Below, piece by piece: positions 9,454 through 19,636 of a DNA stretch of 64,000 nt. Under the pieces are notes generated by a model, which made no database searches, was not told the DNA's origin, and saw only the letters and a program-made list of their open reading frames with translations. The first letter of the stretch is position 1. Each line of letters begins with the position of its first letter. Source of the DNA: Antrihabitans stalagmiti (GTDB taxonomy: Bacteria > Actinomycetota > Actinomycetes > Mycobacteriales > Mycobacteriaceae); the NCBI RefSeq assembly GCF_016482825.1, contig NZ_JAEMNV010000008.1:248001-312000 (forward strand). The letters run 5' to 3'. The translations under genes were made by a program, and so were the position numbers.

Positions 9454-11150
9454 CAAGCCGAATCAGCAAACAAGCCGAGGGCGTCGACTCTCGATACCAT
9501 CTCGCGGCAGGCCTGAAACGCCAGGTCAACAAGGTCTTCCCGACGCACTGGTCCTTCATGCTCGGCGAGATCGCGCTGTATTGCTTCATCGTCCTGCTGT
9601 TGTCCGGCGTCTATCTCACCCTGTTCTTCGACCCGTCGATGGCAGAAGTGACCTACGAGGGCGCCTATCAGCCGCTCAACGGCATCGAGATGTCCCGCGC
9701 CTACGCGACGACATTGGATATTTCTTTCGAGGTCCGCGGCGGTCTATTCGTCCGGCAGGTCCACCATTGGGCAGCGTTGCTGTTCGCGGCGTCGATCATC
9801 ATCCACATGTTCCGCATCTTCTTCACCGGCGCGTTCCGTCGCCCGCGTGAAGCGAACTGGGTGATCGGCAGCCTGCTCCTCGTGCTCGCGATGTTCGAAG
9901 GCTTCTTCGGATACACCCTCCCGGACGACCTGCTCTCCGGTACCGGTCTCCGCGCTGCTTTCAGCGGTATCACGATCAGTATTCCGGTGGTCGGCACCTG
10001 GATGCACTGGCTTATCTTCGACGGTGACTTCCCAGGCACGATCATCATCCCGCGCCTGTACATGGCACACATCCTGCTTCTGCCGGGCATCATCTTGGCT
10101 CTGATCGGCGTGCACCTCGCGCTCGTCTGGTACCAGAAGCACACGCAGTTCCCCGGTCCGGGTCGCACCGAGCAGAACGTCGTCGGTGTCCGAATCCTTC
10201 CGGTGTTCGCACTCAAGGGTGGCGCGTTCTTCGCGATGGTCGTCGGCGTGATCGCTCTGATGGGTGGTCTCGTCCAGGTCAACCCGGTGTGGAACTTGGG
10301 TCCGTACAACCCGTCTCAAGTCTCCGCGGGTTCCCAGCCCGACTTCTACATGATGTGGACGGACGGCATGGCCAGACTCTGGCCTGCATGGGAGATCTAT
10401 CCGTTCGGGTATACGGTTCCCGCTGTGTTCGCGGTTGCGATACTCATGGGTCTCGTGTTCGGCGTGATGTTCGCCTACCCGTGGATCGAGAAACGGCTGA
10501 CCAAGGACGATGCGCATCACAACCTGCTGCAGCGTCCGCGTGACGTGCCGGTCCGTACCGGTATCGGTGCGATGGCGATCGGTTTCTACGTGGTGCTCAC
10601 CCTCTCCTGCGTCAACGACATCATCGCGCTGAAGTTCGACATTTCGTTGAACGCGACGACGTGGATGGGCCGTATCGGCTTGCTGATCGTTCCGCCTATC
10701 GCCTACTACGTGACCTACCGGATCTGCCTCGGTCTGCAGCGTGCGGACCGTGCGGTTCTCGAGCACGGCATCGAAACAGGCCACATCAAGCGGATGCCGT
10801 CGGGTCAGTACATCGAGGTTCACCAGCCACTCGGACCGGTCGACGAGCATGGCCACCCGATCCCGCTGGAGTACCAGGGTGCTCCTGTCCCGAAGAAGAT
10901 GAACAAGCTCGGTTCCGCAGGCGCACCCGGCCTCGGCAGCCTCTTCCGGGCAGACCCGTTGGATCAGGCCGAAGCGCTCGCGGCAGAAGAGCACGCCGGC
11001 GAGCATCGTCAGCTGACCATCCTCCGGACCTACCAGGACCGTATCCACGGCAACGGTTCGAACGGCAACGGCCATGCCAACGGAAACGGCAGCAATGGCA
11101 ATGGCAGCAACGGGAACGGCAAGGGCAACGGGCACGGACCCAGCCACTAG
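9450..11150 (+). CDS. qcrB: Cytochrome b subunit of the bcc complex, with an Asn/Gly-rich tail
   Basis: 566 residues from ATG 9450. The cytochrome b core has haem-ligand helices ([11 protein letters not shown] and [15 protein letters not shown]) and the second pair around WMHWL and [10 protein letters not shown]. It oxidises menaquinol and is the target of Q203-type inhibitors in mycobacteria. The C-terminal cytoplasmic extension (about residues 430-566) is long. It ends in roughly 34 residues built of repeated NG units (for example NGNGSNGNG), encoded by near-identical AACGGCAA repeats. That tail is probably disordered and variable in length. A strong terminator follows 24 bp downstream. Confidence 0.97.
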   Translation: MTSRISKQAEGVDSRYHLAAGLKRQVNKVFPTHWSFMLGEIALYCFIVLLLSGVYLTLFFDPSMAEVTYEGAYQPLNGIEMSRAYATTLDISFEVRGGLFVRQVHHWAALLFAASIIIHMFRIFFTGAFRRPREANWVIGSLLLVLAMFEGFFGYTLPDDLLSGTGLRAAFSGITISIPVVGTWMHWLIFDGDFPGTIIIPRLYMAHILLLPGIILALIGVHLALVWYQKHTQFPGPGRTEQNVVGVRILPVFALKGGAFFAMVVGVIALMGGLVQVNPVWNLGPYNPSQVSAGSQPDFYMMWTDGMARLWPAWEIYPFGYTVPAVFAVAILMGLVFGVMFAYPWIEKRLTKDDAHHNLLQRPRDVPVRTGIGAMAIGFYVVLTLSCVNDIIALKFDISLNATTWMGRIGLLIVPPIAYYVTYRICLGLQRADRAVLEHGIETGHIKRMPSGQYIEVHQPLGPVDEHGHPIPLEYQGAPVPKKMNKLGSAGAPGLGSLFRADPLDQAEALAAEEHAGEHRQLTILRTYQDRIHGNGSNGNGHANGNGSNGNGSNGNGKGNGHGPSH

Positions 11151-11173
11151 CCGTATCTGAGATCGTCCACAAC

Positions 11174-11211
11174 CGAAGGCCCCGAATCGAGTAATCGATT
11201 CGGGGCCTTCG
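11174..11211 (+). terminator. Terminator of the ctaE-qcrCAB cluster
   Basis: Perfect 17-bp inverted repeat (CGAAGGCCCCGAATCGA / TCGATTCGGGGCCTTCG) with a GTAA loop, followed by CTTTTG. It begins 24 bp after the qcrB stop. It is a classic intrinsic terminator. Confidence 0.9.
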
Positions 11212-11320
11212 CTTTTGCCACTCCCCTCCCCCACCCCGGTTGGCCCTGCGCGCAAGAGCCACGCCACGGCGTCGTGCATCAGGGGTCAGTTGCCGGACGA
11301 ACGCAGGTGCCGCATCGGTG

Positions 11321-11775
11321 AATGGGCTCTCAGTGTCAATTTCCGTCGCAGTGTGCGGCACCGATTGCCCGTTCGCAGCCGGGCTCGCCTGAATTCGGCG
11401 CCGAGCAGGCGGTTACCAGGAAGGGCACTCGCGTTCAGGCCCAGTAACAGCCTGTTCGACGAGCGAGCTTGCGGTCGGGAGTGTGCGGTCTCGGGCTGAG
11501 ATGCTCGAACGGGCTCACAGTGCCTATTTCCGGCGCGGTGTGCGGCACCGATTGCCCGTTCGCAGCCGGGCTCGCCTGAATTCGGCGCCGAGCAGGCGGT
11601 TACCGGGGAGGCCATTCGCGTTCAGGCCCAGTAACAGCCTGTTCGACGAGCGAGGTTGCGGTCGGCTGAGATGCCCGAACGGGCTCTCAGTGTCGATTTC
11701 CGGCGCACTTTGCGGCACTGATTGCCCGTTCGCAGCCGGGCTCGCCTGAATTCGACGAGCGAGGTTGCGATCTGT
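11321..11775. repeat. Three tandem copies of a 170-187 bp non-coding repeat
   Basis: Copy 1 spans 11321-11507 (187 bp), copy 2 11508-11677 (170 bp) and copy 3 11678 to about 11775 (shortened). Each begins AAYGGGCTCWCAGTG and shares GCGGCACYGATTGCCC, then TTCGCAGCCGGGCTCGCCTG. Copies 1 and 2 also share the GGCGCCGAGCAGGCGGTTACC and CCCAGTAACAGCCTGTTCG blocks. Copy 3 has lost about 82 bp between GAATTCG and ACGAGCGAGGTTGCG. Open frames through the repeats exist on both strands, but they merely echo one another and lack ribosome sites. The region 11212-11848 holds no convincing gene. Confidence 0.85.
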
Positions 11776-11848
11776 TCCGTGCGAACAGCTCAGCGCCCCC
11801 GTCACCGCACGCGGTAACTGCGCCTACCCCGTGGGCGCACAGATACGA

Positions 11849-11882
11849 CAAAGGCGCCTGAACGTGAGTTCAGGCGCCTTTG
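11849..11882 (-). terminator. Terminator of the ctaC-ctaF operon
   Basis: 15-bp perfect inverted repeat (CAAAGGCGCCTGAAC / GTTCAGGCGCCTTTG) with a GTGA loop, 10 bp beyond the ctaF stop on the minus strand. On that strand the right arm ends in TTTG, then T. It may also stop plus-strand read-through from the repeat region. Confidence 0.85.
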
Positions 11883-11891
11883 CGGGGATGC

Positions 11892-12308
11892 TCAGTGCTT
11901 CTCTGGTCCTGCGTGGTACTCGAACAGCAGCCCGCCGACGGCGAACAGCACGAACAGGACGCCCACGGCGATCAACCACGGCTCGAAGAAGGCGAATCCG
12001 GTTGCGGTGACCGCAGCAGCGGCGGCAAGCGTGATCGGCCAGATGCTGCCGGGGCTGAAGAAGCCCAGATCTCCGGCGCCGTCGATGATCTCGGCGTCCT
12101 CGTAGTCCTCAGGACGCAAATCGAGTCGACGTGCGACGAAGCGGAAGTAGGTTCCGATGATCAGCGTCAGGCCGCCGGTCAGAACGATGGCTGTAAGTCC
12201 CGCCCATTCGACTCCGGTACGGGATATGCCGGTGAACACGCCGTACAAAACTGCGACGAGGAACATAAACCCCGTCAGGAGTTCGAAGAGTTTCGCTTCG
12301 ACCTTCAT
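11892..12308 (-). CDS. ctaF: Actinobacterial cytochrome c oxidase subunit IV
   Basis: 138-residue membrane protein. N-terminal [23 protein letters not shown] and three further hydrophobic stretches give about four helices; the C-terminus is [11 protein letters not shown]. This matches the small fourth subunit (CtaF, Rv2199c) of the aa3 oxidase, which is specific to actinobacteria and packs around CtaD. The conserved RPED...[13 protein letters not shown] cytoplasmic loop (about residues 75-95) is present. It is the second gene of the ctaC-ctaF pair, 39 bp after ctaC. Confidence 0.93.
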   Translation of the reverse strand: MKVEAKLFELLTGFMFLVAVLYGVFTGISRTGVEWAGLTAIVLTGGLTLIIGTYFRFVARRLDLRPEDYEDAEIIDGAGDLGFFSPGSIWPITLAAAAAVTATGFAFFEPWLIAVGVLFVLFAVGGLLFEYHAGPEKH

Positions 12309-12347
12309 ATCAGTTCGCGTCCTTACTTGATCGGCTGATGGACCGAG

Positions 12348-13400
12348 TTATTTGCCGTCGGACTGGGTAGCTTCGCGGACAGTACGCGAGGTCTTGAACG
12401 GCACGGTCGTGGTCGCGACCGGGCTCTCACCGATGCTCTGCAGGGCCTCGGCGTTCGTGTTGCCTGCCTGCCGCGCCTTGATGTAGGTCTGGAACTTGTC
12501 CGGACTCACGGCTCGCAGCTCGAAGTTCATCATCGAGTGATAGGTACCGCACATCTCGGTGCAGCGCCCGACGAAGGCGCCTTCCTTCTCGATGTCGGTG
12601 ACCTGGAAGATGTTGTCGGAGTGGTTTTCCTTCGGGTTCGGGTTCACGTCACGCTTGAACAGGAACTCGGGAACCCAGAATCCGTGGATGACATCTGCCG
12701 AGGCGATCTGGAATTCGATGATGCTCTCGGTGGGAACCACAAGCACCGGAATCTCTTCGCTGGAGCCGATGGTCTCGATCGTGTCGTAGTGCAGGTACGA
12801 GAGGTCGTTCGGATTCTTGCCGTGGATGGCGCCGGGTTGCGGGTGACCCTTCTCGTCCGTCCGCTCCTCGGACTCCGCGACAGCCTCGGCGTTCGCGCCT
12901 TCGCGCACCTTGTCGGCAAGGTCAAGACGCGGACCGTTGGGCATGTCGACCGTGCGGTAACCGAACTTCCAGTTCCACTGGAACGCCGTCACGTCGACGA
13001 CGACAGCAGGGTTGTCGACCTTCTTGTCGACGTAGTTCTGCACGCTGACCGTGAAGTAGAAGAGCACCGCGATGATGACGAACGGCGCTGCGGTGTAGCT
13101 CAATTCGAGCGGCACGTTGTACGCGGTCTGGCGTGGGAATTCCGGATCGCCTGCACGACGGCGGTGGAATACGACCGTCCAGAACGTCAGGCCCCACACG
13201 ATGACACCCATGACGAGCGCGGCGACCACGGACCAGGTCCACAGCTCGCGCATCCGCTGCGCCTGCGGCGTGATGCCCTCTGGCCAGCCGAAGCGGAGCA
13301 CCTCGTTGTTGATGGAGCAGCCTGACAGCACTAGAGCGGTCAAGCCGACAGATGCAGCTAGCCCGGCTCGCCGAAGAATCCGACTATGCGCCACGTTCAC
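12348..13400 (-). CDS. ctaC: Cytochrome c oxidase subunit II, lipoprotein
   Basis: 350 residues. The signal peptide ends in a lipobox (LVLSGC), so the mature N-terminus is probably lipidated. Two transmembrane helices follow (WTWSVVAALVMGVIVWGLTF and a second near PFVIIAVLFYFTV). The periplasmic cupredoxin domain carries the Cu-A ligands in DVIHGFWVPEF and GRCTEMCGTYHSMMNF. It accepts electrons from QcrC and passes them to CtaD. A loop of about 50 residues rich in Glu and Lys (EAVAESEERTDEKGHPQPG) is inserted before the cupredoxin core, as in other actinobacterial CtaC. It is divergent from asnB. Confidence 0.96.
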   Translation of the reverse strand: MNVAHSRILRRAGLAASVGLTALVLSGCSINNEVLRFGWPEGITPQAQRMRELWTWSVVAALVMGVIVWGLTFWTVVFHRRRAGDPEFPRQTAYNVPLELSYTAAPFVIIAVLFYFTVSVQNYVDKKVDNPAVVVDVTAFQWNWKFGYRTVDMPNGPRLDLADKVREGANAEAVAESEERTDEKGHPQPGAIHGKNPNDLSYLHYDTIETIGSSEEIPVLVVPTESIIEFQIASADVIHGFWVPEFLFKRDVNPNPKENHSDNIFQVTDIEKEGAFVGRCTEMCGTYHSMMNFELRAVSPDKFQTYIKARQAGNTNAEALQSIGESPVATTTVPFKTSRTVREATQSDGK

Positions 13401-13604
13401 GCCTTCCTGATCGCCGCAAGTTTCGATGGCCTAGCCACCGGGATGGCTCGAATACTACGCAGCGTAGACCAACCTCGAGGGCTTCTCGGCTTCGGGTCTT
13501 GACCGACACTCCGAACGAACTACGGCATACTCGGCGAAGAGTTTTCGGCACCTGCCCTGACCTAGCCCGATGACCGATCGATACGAAGCGAGGTTGCCAG
13601 CACT

Positions 13605-15530
13605 GTGTGCGGACTACTCGGGTTCCTGACCTCGAACGGCACGACCCCCGACGGCGTGTCGGCGGTCGACGCGGCAATGCATTGCCTGCGTCACCGCGGC
13701 CCGGACGAGCACGGAACGTGGCACGACGACGACCTCATCTTCGGATTCAACCGCTTGGCGATCATCGACATCGCACATTCGCACCAACCGCTGCGCTGGG
13801 GACCGCCCGAGAATCCGGGCCGGTACGCACTCACGTTCAACGGCGAGATCTACAACTACCTCGAGCTGCGGGCCGAACTGGCCGACGAGCACGGCGCCCA
13901 GTTCCACACCGAAGGCGACAGCGAGGCGATCGTCGCGGCGTTCCACTACTGGGGTCCGAACGCGGTGACCCGCCTGCGCGGCATGTTCGCCTTTGCCATC
14001 TGGGACACCGATACCCGCGAGCTGTTCGTCGCAAGGGATCAGTTCGGCATCAAGCCGCTCTTCTTCGCGACCGGGCCGAACGGAACAGCGTTCGGTAGCG
14101 AGAAGAAGTCGCTGCTGGAATTGGCTTCGCTCATCGGTATCGGGACCGAGCTGGACCCGCGTGCCATCGAGCACTACACAGTGCTGCAGTACGTCCCGGA
14201 ACCCGAGACGTTGCACGCCGACATTCGCCGCCTCGAGTCCGGCAGTTACGCGCACCTGAAACCGGGCGATGTGCCGGAGATCACGCGTTACTTCACGCCG
14301 AAGTTCCGAGTCCGCCCCTTCACCGACGGCACTGCCGCGGCGCGCTACAAGGAGATCGCCGAGGCGCTGGAAGATTCCGTTGCCAAGCACATGCGCGCTG
14401 ACGTCACGGTCGGCTCGTTCCTCTCCGGGGGCATCGATTCGACCGCGATCGCTGCTCTGGCGATGCGCCACAATCCGAAACTCATCACGTTCACGACGGG
14501 TTTCGAGCGCGAGGGCTACTCGGAGGTCGACGTCGCCGCCGAATCTGCCGCCGCCATCGGCGCGCGGCACATCGTGAAGGTCGTCGGTCCGGAAGAGTTC
14601 GCCGCTGCGATACCGGAGATCGTCTGGTACCTCGACGACCCCGTTGCCGACCCCGCGCTCGTCCCCCTGTACTTCGTCGCCAAGGAAGCCCGCAAACACG
14701 TCAAGGTGGTGCTGTCGGGCGAGGGCGCAGACGAACTGTTCGGCGGTTACACGATCTACCGCGAACCGCTGTCTTTGCGCCCGTTCGAGCGACTGACCCC
14801 CGGTTTGCGTCGTGCTGCGGCTCGCCTGTCGGACCGGATGCCGGAGGGTCGCCGCGGCAAGAGCCTGCTCAACCGTGGCTCGATGTCGCTCGAAGAGCGC
14901 TACTACGGCAATGCGCGCAGTTTCAACGACGCGCAGCTGCGCGCGGTACTGCGCGATTTCCGACCGGAGTGGACCCATCAAGATGTGACCGCACCGATCT
15001 ACGCGCAGTCGGAGGGCTGGGATCCGGTCACGCGGATGCAGCATCTCGATCTGTTCACGTGGCTGCGTGGCGACATTCTTGTGAAGGCCGACAAGATCAC
15101 CATGGCCAATTCGCTAGAGCTGCGGGTGCCGTTCCTCGATTCGGAAGTCTTCCGCGTAGCTGAGCAGGTGCCGCTCGAGCAGAAGATCACGAAGGACACG
15201 ACCAAGTACGCGTTGCGTCAGGCGCTGGAAGGCATCGTGCCCGGCCATGTGCTGCATCGAGCGAAGCTCGGGTTCCCTGTGCCGCTGCGGCACTGGCTGC
15301 GCGGGCCGGAACTGTTCGACTGGGCGCACCAGCAGATCGCCGACTCGCAGACCGACCACCTGCTGAACAAGGCTGCGATCAAAGACATGCTCGACGACCA
15401 CAGGACGGGTCGGACCGATCACAGCCGTCGACTGTGGACCGTTCTGGTCTTCATGATCTGGCACGGCATCTTCGTCGAAGAGCGCATCGTGCCGAATATT
15501 CAGGAGCCGGCCTACCCGATTTCGCTGTAG
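13605..15530 (+). CDS. asnB: Asparagine synthetase, glutamine-hydrolysing
   Basis: 641 residues, GTG start giving MCGLLGF, so Cys2 becomes the N-terminal nucleophile of the class II glutaminase domain (about 1-220; also RGPDEHG and NGEIYNY). The synthetase domain follows, with the PP-loop SFLSGGIDSTAIAA near residue 275 and the SGEGADELFGGY motif near 372. It makes asparagine from aspartate, ATP and glutamine. In M. tuberculosis the orthologue Rv2201 also sits beside ctaC. In mycolic-acid bacteria related enzymes (LtsA) amidate the mDAP of peptidoglycan, so a wall role is also possible. Confidence 0.93.
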   Translation: MCGLLGFLTSNGTTPDGVSAVDAAMHCLRHRGPDEHGTWHDDDLIFGFNRLAIIDIAHSHQPLRWGPPENPGRYALTFNGEIYNYLELRAELADEHGAQFHTEGDSEAIVAAFHYWGPNAVTRLRGMFAFAIWDTDTRELFVARDQFGIKPLFFATGPNGTAFGSEKKSLLELASLIGIGTELDPRAIEHYTVLQYVPEPETLHADIRRLESGSYAHLKPGDVPEITRYFTPKFRVRPFTDGTAAARYKEIAEALEDSVAKHMRADVTVGSFLSGGIDSTAIAALAMRHNPKLITFTTGFEREGYSEVDVAAESAAAIGARHIVKVVGPEEFAAAIPEIVWYLDDPVADPALVPLYFVAKEARKHVKVVLSGEGADELFGGYTIYREPLSLRPFERLTPGLRRAAARLSDRMPEGRRGKSLLNRGSMSLEERYYGNARSFNDAQLRAVLRDFRPEWTHQDVTAPIYAQSEGWDPVTRMQHLDLFTWLRGDILVKADKITMANSLELRVPFLDSEVFRVAEQVPLEQKITKDTTKYALRQALEGIVPGHVLHRAKLGFPVPLRHWLRGPELFDWAHQQIADSQTDHLLNKAAIKDMLDDHRTGRTDHSRRLWTVLVFMIWHGIFVEERIVPNIQEPAYPISL

Positions 15531-15542
15531 GCGGCTACGCCG

Positions 15543-15588
15543 CTCGTGAGTCTTTTCGGTGGTCAGGACCTCCGAAAAGACTCACGAG
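15543..15588. terminator. Bidirectional terminator between asnB and the PfkB kinase
   Basis: 17-bp perfect inverted repeat (CTCGTGAGTCTTTTCGG / CCGAAAAGACTCACGAG), extendable to 21 bp with one mismatch around a 4-nt loop. It lies between convergent genes, so it can serve both strands. Confidence 0.85.
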
Positions 15589-15600
15589 GCGCGAAGCGCC

Positions 15601-16590
<990 letters not shown>

Positions 16591-16655
16591 CTATGCGAGG
16601 CCGTCCACGAAAGACGGCCCCGCATCAGGGAGTTTCACCGGTTGTAGCGACGAGA

Positions 16656-17009
16656 TCAGTTGAAGCTGTCGCCGCAGGCGCACGAGCCCGAGGCATTCGG
16701 GTTGTCGATCGTGAATCCCTGCTTCTCGATCGTGTCGACGAAGTCGACGATTGCGCCCTCGACGTAAGGCGCGCTCATCCGGTCGACAGCAAGGCTGACG
16801 CCACCGAAGTCGACGATCAGGTCGCCGTCGAGGCTGCGGTCGTCGAAGAAGAGCTGGTAACGCAGGCCGGCGCAGCCGCCGGGCTGAACAGCGATCCGAA
16901 GTGCGAGGTCGTCGCGACCCTCCTGGTCCAGAAGCGCCTTCGCCTTGGCCGCTGCGGCGTCGCTCAACTTCACGCCGTGAGTGGTGGTGGTCTCGTTCTG
17001 TACAGTCAT
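16656..17009 (-). CDS. A-type Fe-S cluster carrier (IscA/ErpA-like)
   Basis: 117 residues. HesB/IscA domain with the three conserved cysteines: one in QPGGCAGLRYQ and two in SCACGDSF at the C-terminus. ALRIAVQPGG and GVSLAVDRMSAPYVEGAIVDF are typical blocks. It carries or inserts 4Fe-4S clusters into apoproteins. It is the equivalent of Rv2204c. The intergenic gap to the PfkB gene includes a weak 7-bp GGCCGTC/GACGGCC hairpin at 16599-16619 that could end its transcript. Confidence 0.93.
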   Translation of the reverse strand: MTVQNETTTTHGVKLSDAAAAKAKALLDQEGRDDLALRIAVQPGGCAGLRYQLFFDDRSLDGDLIVDFGGVSLAVDRMSAPYVEGAIVDFVDTIEKQGFTIDNPNASGSCACGDSFN

Positions 17010-17148
17010 TGACTCTCCCTATCGCAAGCTGTTCGTCCCCGTGAACGCTTCCAACGGTACTCCGGCCGAACCTATTCCTCGAAACGGAGAATTCTCCGCA
17101 CTCGAGTCCGGTTTCTCCATTTCGCCGACAATCCAATAGCCTGGAGGA

Positions 17149-17796
17149 GTGAAGCTGTTACGCCGTGGCAACTCCGATGATTCGGACGCAAGTACCAAGC
17201 CATCGACTCCGGTCGAAGACGCCGGGTCGAAGGTAAGCCTCGGCAAGGGCAAGCCGACCCCGAAGCGACGTGACGCAGAAGCTCGCAGACGCGGTCCGGT
17301 CGCCCCTGCACCGATGACCTCCAAGGAAGCCCGCGCTCGCAAGAAGGCGACCAAAGGCACCAAGGAGGACCGTAAGGCCCAGTCGGCCGAGCGTCGTGCA
17401 GCTGCAACCCTGCGCCGTGAGCGGATGGCTGCCGGTGACGACAAGTACCTGCTGCCTCGCGACAAGGGCCCGGTCCGTGCGTATGTTCGCGATCTGATCG
17501 ATTCACGACGCAACCTCGTCGGCATGTTCATGCCCGCCGCCCTGATCCTGATCGTGACGATGTTCGTCAGTCCGGCAGTGCAGTTCATCGTCACGTTCGC
17601 GATGCTCATCATGATGATCTTTATGGTCGGCGAGGGCGTCTACCTGGGCAAGATGGTCAACAAGCGCGTTCGTGAGAGGTTCCCGGATTCGACCGACGGT
17701 GGTTTCAAGCTCGGTTGGTACGGCTTCACGCGCGCGTCGCAGATCAAGAAGATGCGGCTGCCGAAGCCTCGCGTGAAGCCCGGCGACGCGGTCTGA
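17149..17796 (+). CDS. DUF3043 membrane protein
   Basis: 215 residues, GTG start. The N-terminal 110 residues are very basic and low in complexity (repeated Lys, Arg and Ala; KEARARKKATKGTKEDRKAQ). They include the family block DDKYLLPRDKGPVRAYVRDL. Two adjacent transmembrane helices follow (about 123-141 and 142-165). The C-terminus has KMVNKRVRERFP and GWYGFTRASQIKKMRLPKPRV. This is the Rv2206 family, of unknown function. The basic tail could bind nucleic acid or acidic lipids. It is divergent from the Fe-S carrier gene. Confidence 0.9.
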   Translation: MKLLRRGNSDDSDASTKPSTPVEDAGSKVSLGKGKPTPKRRDAEARRRGPVAPAPMTSKEARARKKATKGTKEDRKAQSAERRAAATLRRERMAAGDDKYLLPRDKGPVRAYVRDLIDSRRNLVGMFMPAALILIVTMFVSPAVQFIVTFAMLIMMIFMVGEGVYLGKMVNKRVRERFPDSTDGGFKLGWYGFTRASQIKKMRLPKPRVKPGDAV

Positions 17797-17822
17797 GCCG
17801 ACTCGGCCCCGACCTCCGCCGC

Positions 17823-18035
17823 TCAGTTGTGCGGCGCCCTGCGACTCATCGCGATGATGTCGGCGAACTCTCGTGCCGAGTCACGGTCCATGGGATTCGA
17901 CGAACCCATGTAGCCGCTCGGTCGGAGGTAGTCGCGCACGGAGCGCGCGACGTCGCGCCAACTCCGCCGCGCTGTGCGTGGCGCCACGACGCCATAGTCG
18001 AGTGTTTGGAACCTGGCTGCATCGAATGTGGTCAT
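17823..18035 (-). CDS. Small hypothetical protein divergent from the GlxA regulator
   Basis: 70 residues from ATG (MTTFDAARFQTLDYG). It is soluble and helical, with SWRDVARSVRDYLRPSGYMG and REFADIIAMSRRAPHN. No known domain is recognised. It starts 84 bp from the GlxA-type regulator on the other strand, an arrangement seen for a regulator and its target. Codon bias is consistent with coding. Function is unknown. Confidence 0.6.
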   Translation of the reverse strand: MTTFDAARFQTLDYGVVAPRTARRSWRDVARSVRDYLRPSGYMGSSNPMDRDSAREFADIIAMSRRAPHN

Positions 18036-18119
18036 GGCAGTAAGTTTGCGTCCAGAAACTTACCGCCGAAAGTGGCAGCACTGACATAGTTCGACAAGAT
18101 TCCGCCATATACTCGATTT

Positions 18120-19094
18120 ATGTTGTCCAAGGTCGCGACCGTGCTGGTGGAGCCTGCAACCATGTTCGAACTCGGCGTGGTCTGCGAGGTGTTCGGACTC
18201 GACCGCACCGATGTCGGTCTGCCTGCGTTCGACTTCCGCGTCTGCGGCCAGTACCCCGGCGTCCCGCTGAACATGTCGACTCCCGGCATCAAGGTCACGC
18301 CGGAATTCGGGCTGGACGGGCTGCGCGGCGCCGACCTGGTCGCGATCCCCGCATCGCACACCACCAGGGACTACGCCCCCGAAGTCGTCGAAGCGATCCG
18401 CGACGCCTACGACGCAGGCGCAACAGTTCTCACGGTCTGCTCGGGCACTTTCCTCGCAGGCGCCGCGGGCTTGCTGGACAACCGCAAATGCACAACGCAC
18501 TGGCGGTACGTCGACGCGCTCGCGGCGCAATTCCCTCTAGCGACGATCGACCCCGACGTCCTGTTCGTCGACGAGGGCAACCTCATCACCAGCGCGGGAA
18601 CCGCGGCCGGCATCGACGCCTGCCTGCACCTGGTTCGACGCGAGCTCGGCAGTTCCGTTGCCAACGCCATCGCACGACGGATGGTCGTCCCGCCCCAGCG
18701 CGACGGCGGCCAGCGCCAGTTCATCGAACGTCCTGTTGTCGAATGTCGTTCCGACAGTTTGAGTTCCATTCTCGACTGGCTGACAGATAATCTTGCCGAA
18801 GCACATACGATCGAGGACCTTTCGGCACGAGCGGCGATGTCGACACGGACCTTTGCACGCAAGTTTGCGGCGGAGACCGGTACGACGCCGGTCAAATGGC
18901 TGACCAATCAACGGGTGCTGCTCGCGAAGCAACTTCTGGAGGAAACCGACCTCGGACTCGAATCGATCTCCAGCCGTTGCGGTTTCGGATCGAGTGCGCT
19001 GTTGCGTCACCACTTCAATCGCGTCGTCGGCCTCGCGCCCGTCGACTATCGTCGCCGCTTCGGCTGCATGACCACCCAGGTTGGTAGCGTCTAG
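18120..19094 (+). CDS. GlxA-family transcriptional regulator (DJ-1/PfpI domain plus AraC HTH)
   Basis: 324 residues. The N-terminal class I amidotransferase-like domain has the nucleophile-elbow motif VLTVCSGTFLAGAAGLLDN and THWRYVDALA (about 100-135). The C-terminal AraC/XylS domain has two HTHs (about 230-315) with DLSARAAMSTRTFARKFAAETG and CGFGSSALLRHHF. Members sense small molecules and activate divergent or adjacent genes. Candidate targets are the divergent 70-aa gene and the cob genes just downstream. It ends five bases before the GTG proposed for cobU. Confidence 0.92.
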   Translation: MLSKVATVLVEPATMFELGVVCEVFGLDRTDVGLPAFDFRVCGQYPGVPLNMSTPGIKVTPEFGLDGLRGADLVAIPASHTTRDYAPEVVEAIRDAYDAGATVLTVCSGTFLAGAAGLLDNRKCTTHWRYVDALAAQFPLATIDPDVLFVDEGNLITSAGTAAGIDACLHLVRRELGSSVANAIARRMVVPPQRDGGQRQFIERPVVECRSDSLSSILDWLTDNLAEAHTIEDLSARAAMSTRTFARKFAAETGTTPVKWLTNQRVLLAKQLLEETDLGLESISSRCGFGSSALLRHHFNRVVGLAPVDYRRRFGCMTTQVGSV

Positions 19095-19098
19095 CCTC

Positions 19099-19626
19099 GT
19101 GCCGTCCGACTCCCTCCCCCGCCGAACGCTCGTTCTCGGTGGCGCACGGTCGGGAAAGTCGGCTGTCGCGGAGGCCATGTTCGGCGACGATGCCGTCCGC
19201 TACGTCGCTACGGCGCGACGCGACACATCCGATGCCGACTTCGAGCACCGCATCGCCGCACACCGAATCCGACGACCGCAGTCGTGGACGGTCGTCGAAA
19301 ACCAGGATCTGGTCGACACATTGGCAACCGGCGCCGGACCCACACTGGTCGACGACATCGGCACCTGGCTGACCGACCGAATCGACGCCGAGCAGGCATG
19401 GGAAAGCCCGCGCGGGACCGTCGACACCGACCCCCTCGTCAGCGCCGTTGCCGACTATCCGGGTCGTCTTGTCGTCGTCAGTCCCGAGGTCGGGCTCGGC
19501 GTGGTTCCCGCGACGCGGTCCGGGCGACTGTTTCGCGACGAGATCGGAGTGCTCAATCAGCGCCTCGCGCAGGCATGCGACGAAGTGTTGTTCGTAATCG
19601 CAGGCCTCACAACGAGGCTGAAGTGA
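19099..19626 (+). CDS. cobU: Adenosylcobinamide kinase / adenosylcobinamide-phosphate guanylyltransferase
   Basis: 175 residues from GTG 19099; a TTG at 19081 overlapping the regulator stop is an alternative. The P-loop [12 protein letters not shown] lies near the N-terminus. [27 protein letters not shown] and [13 protein letters not shown] are family blocks. It phosphorylates adenosylcobinamide and then transfers GMP, preparing the nucleotide loop of cobalamin. It is first of the cobU-cobT-cobS set, 10 bp before cobT. Confidence 0.92.
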   Translation: MPSDSLPRRTLVLGGARSGKSAVAEAMFGDDAVRYVATARRDTSDADFEHRIAAHRIRRPQSWTVVENQDLVDTLATGAGPTLVDDIGTWLTDRIDAEQAWESPRGTVDTDPLVSAVADYPGRLVVVSPEVGLGVVPATRSGRLFRDEIGVLNQRLAQACDEVLFVIAGLTTRLK

Positions 19627-19636
19627 AAGGGTTCCG

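Noticed and set aside
9744-11279. 511-codon minus-strand frame opposite qcrB
   Set aside because: Antisense shadow of a conserved gene; the product is Arg/His/Asp rich without any known fold.
11321-11775. Possible CRISPR array
   Set aside because: Units are 170-187 bp with no short conserved repeat and unique spacer pattern.
11286-11805. Open frames on both strands in the qcrB-ctaF repeats
   Set aside because: The frames repeat the same amino-acid pattern because the DNA repeats, lack ribosome sites, and change with each copy's indels.
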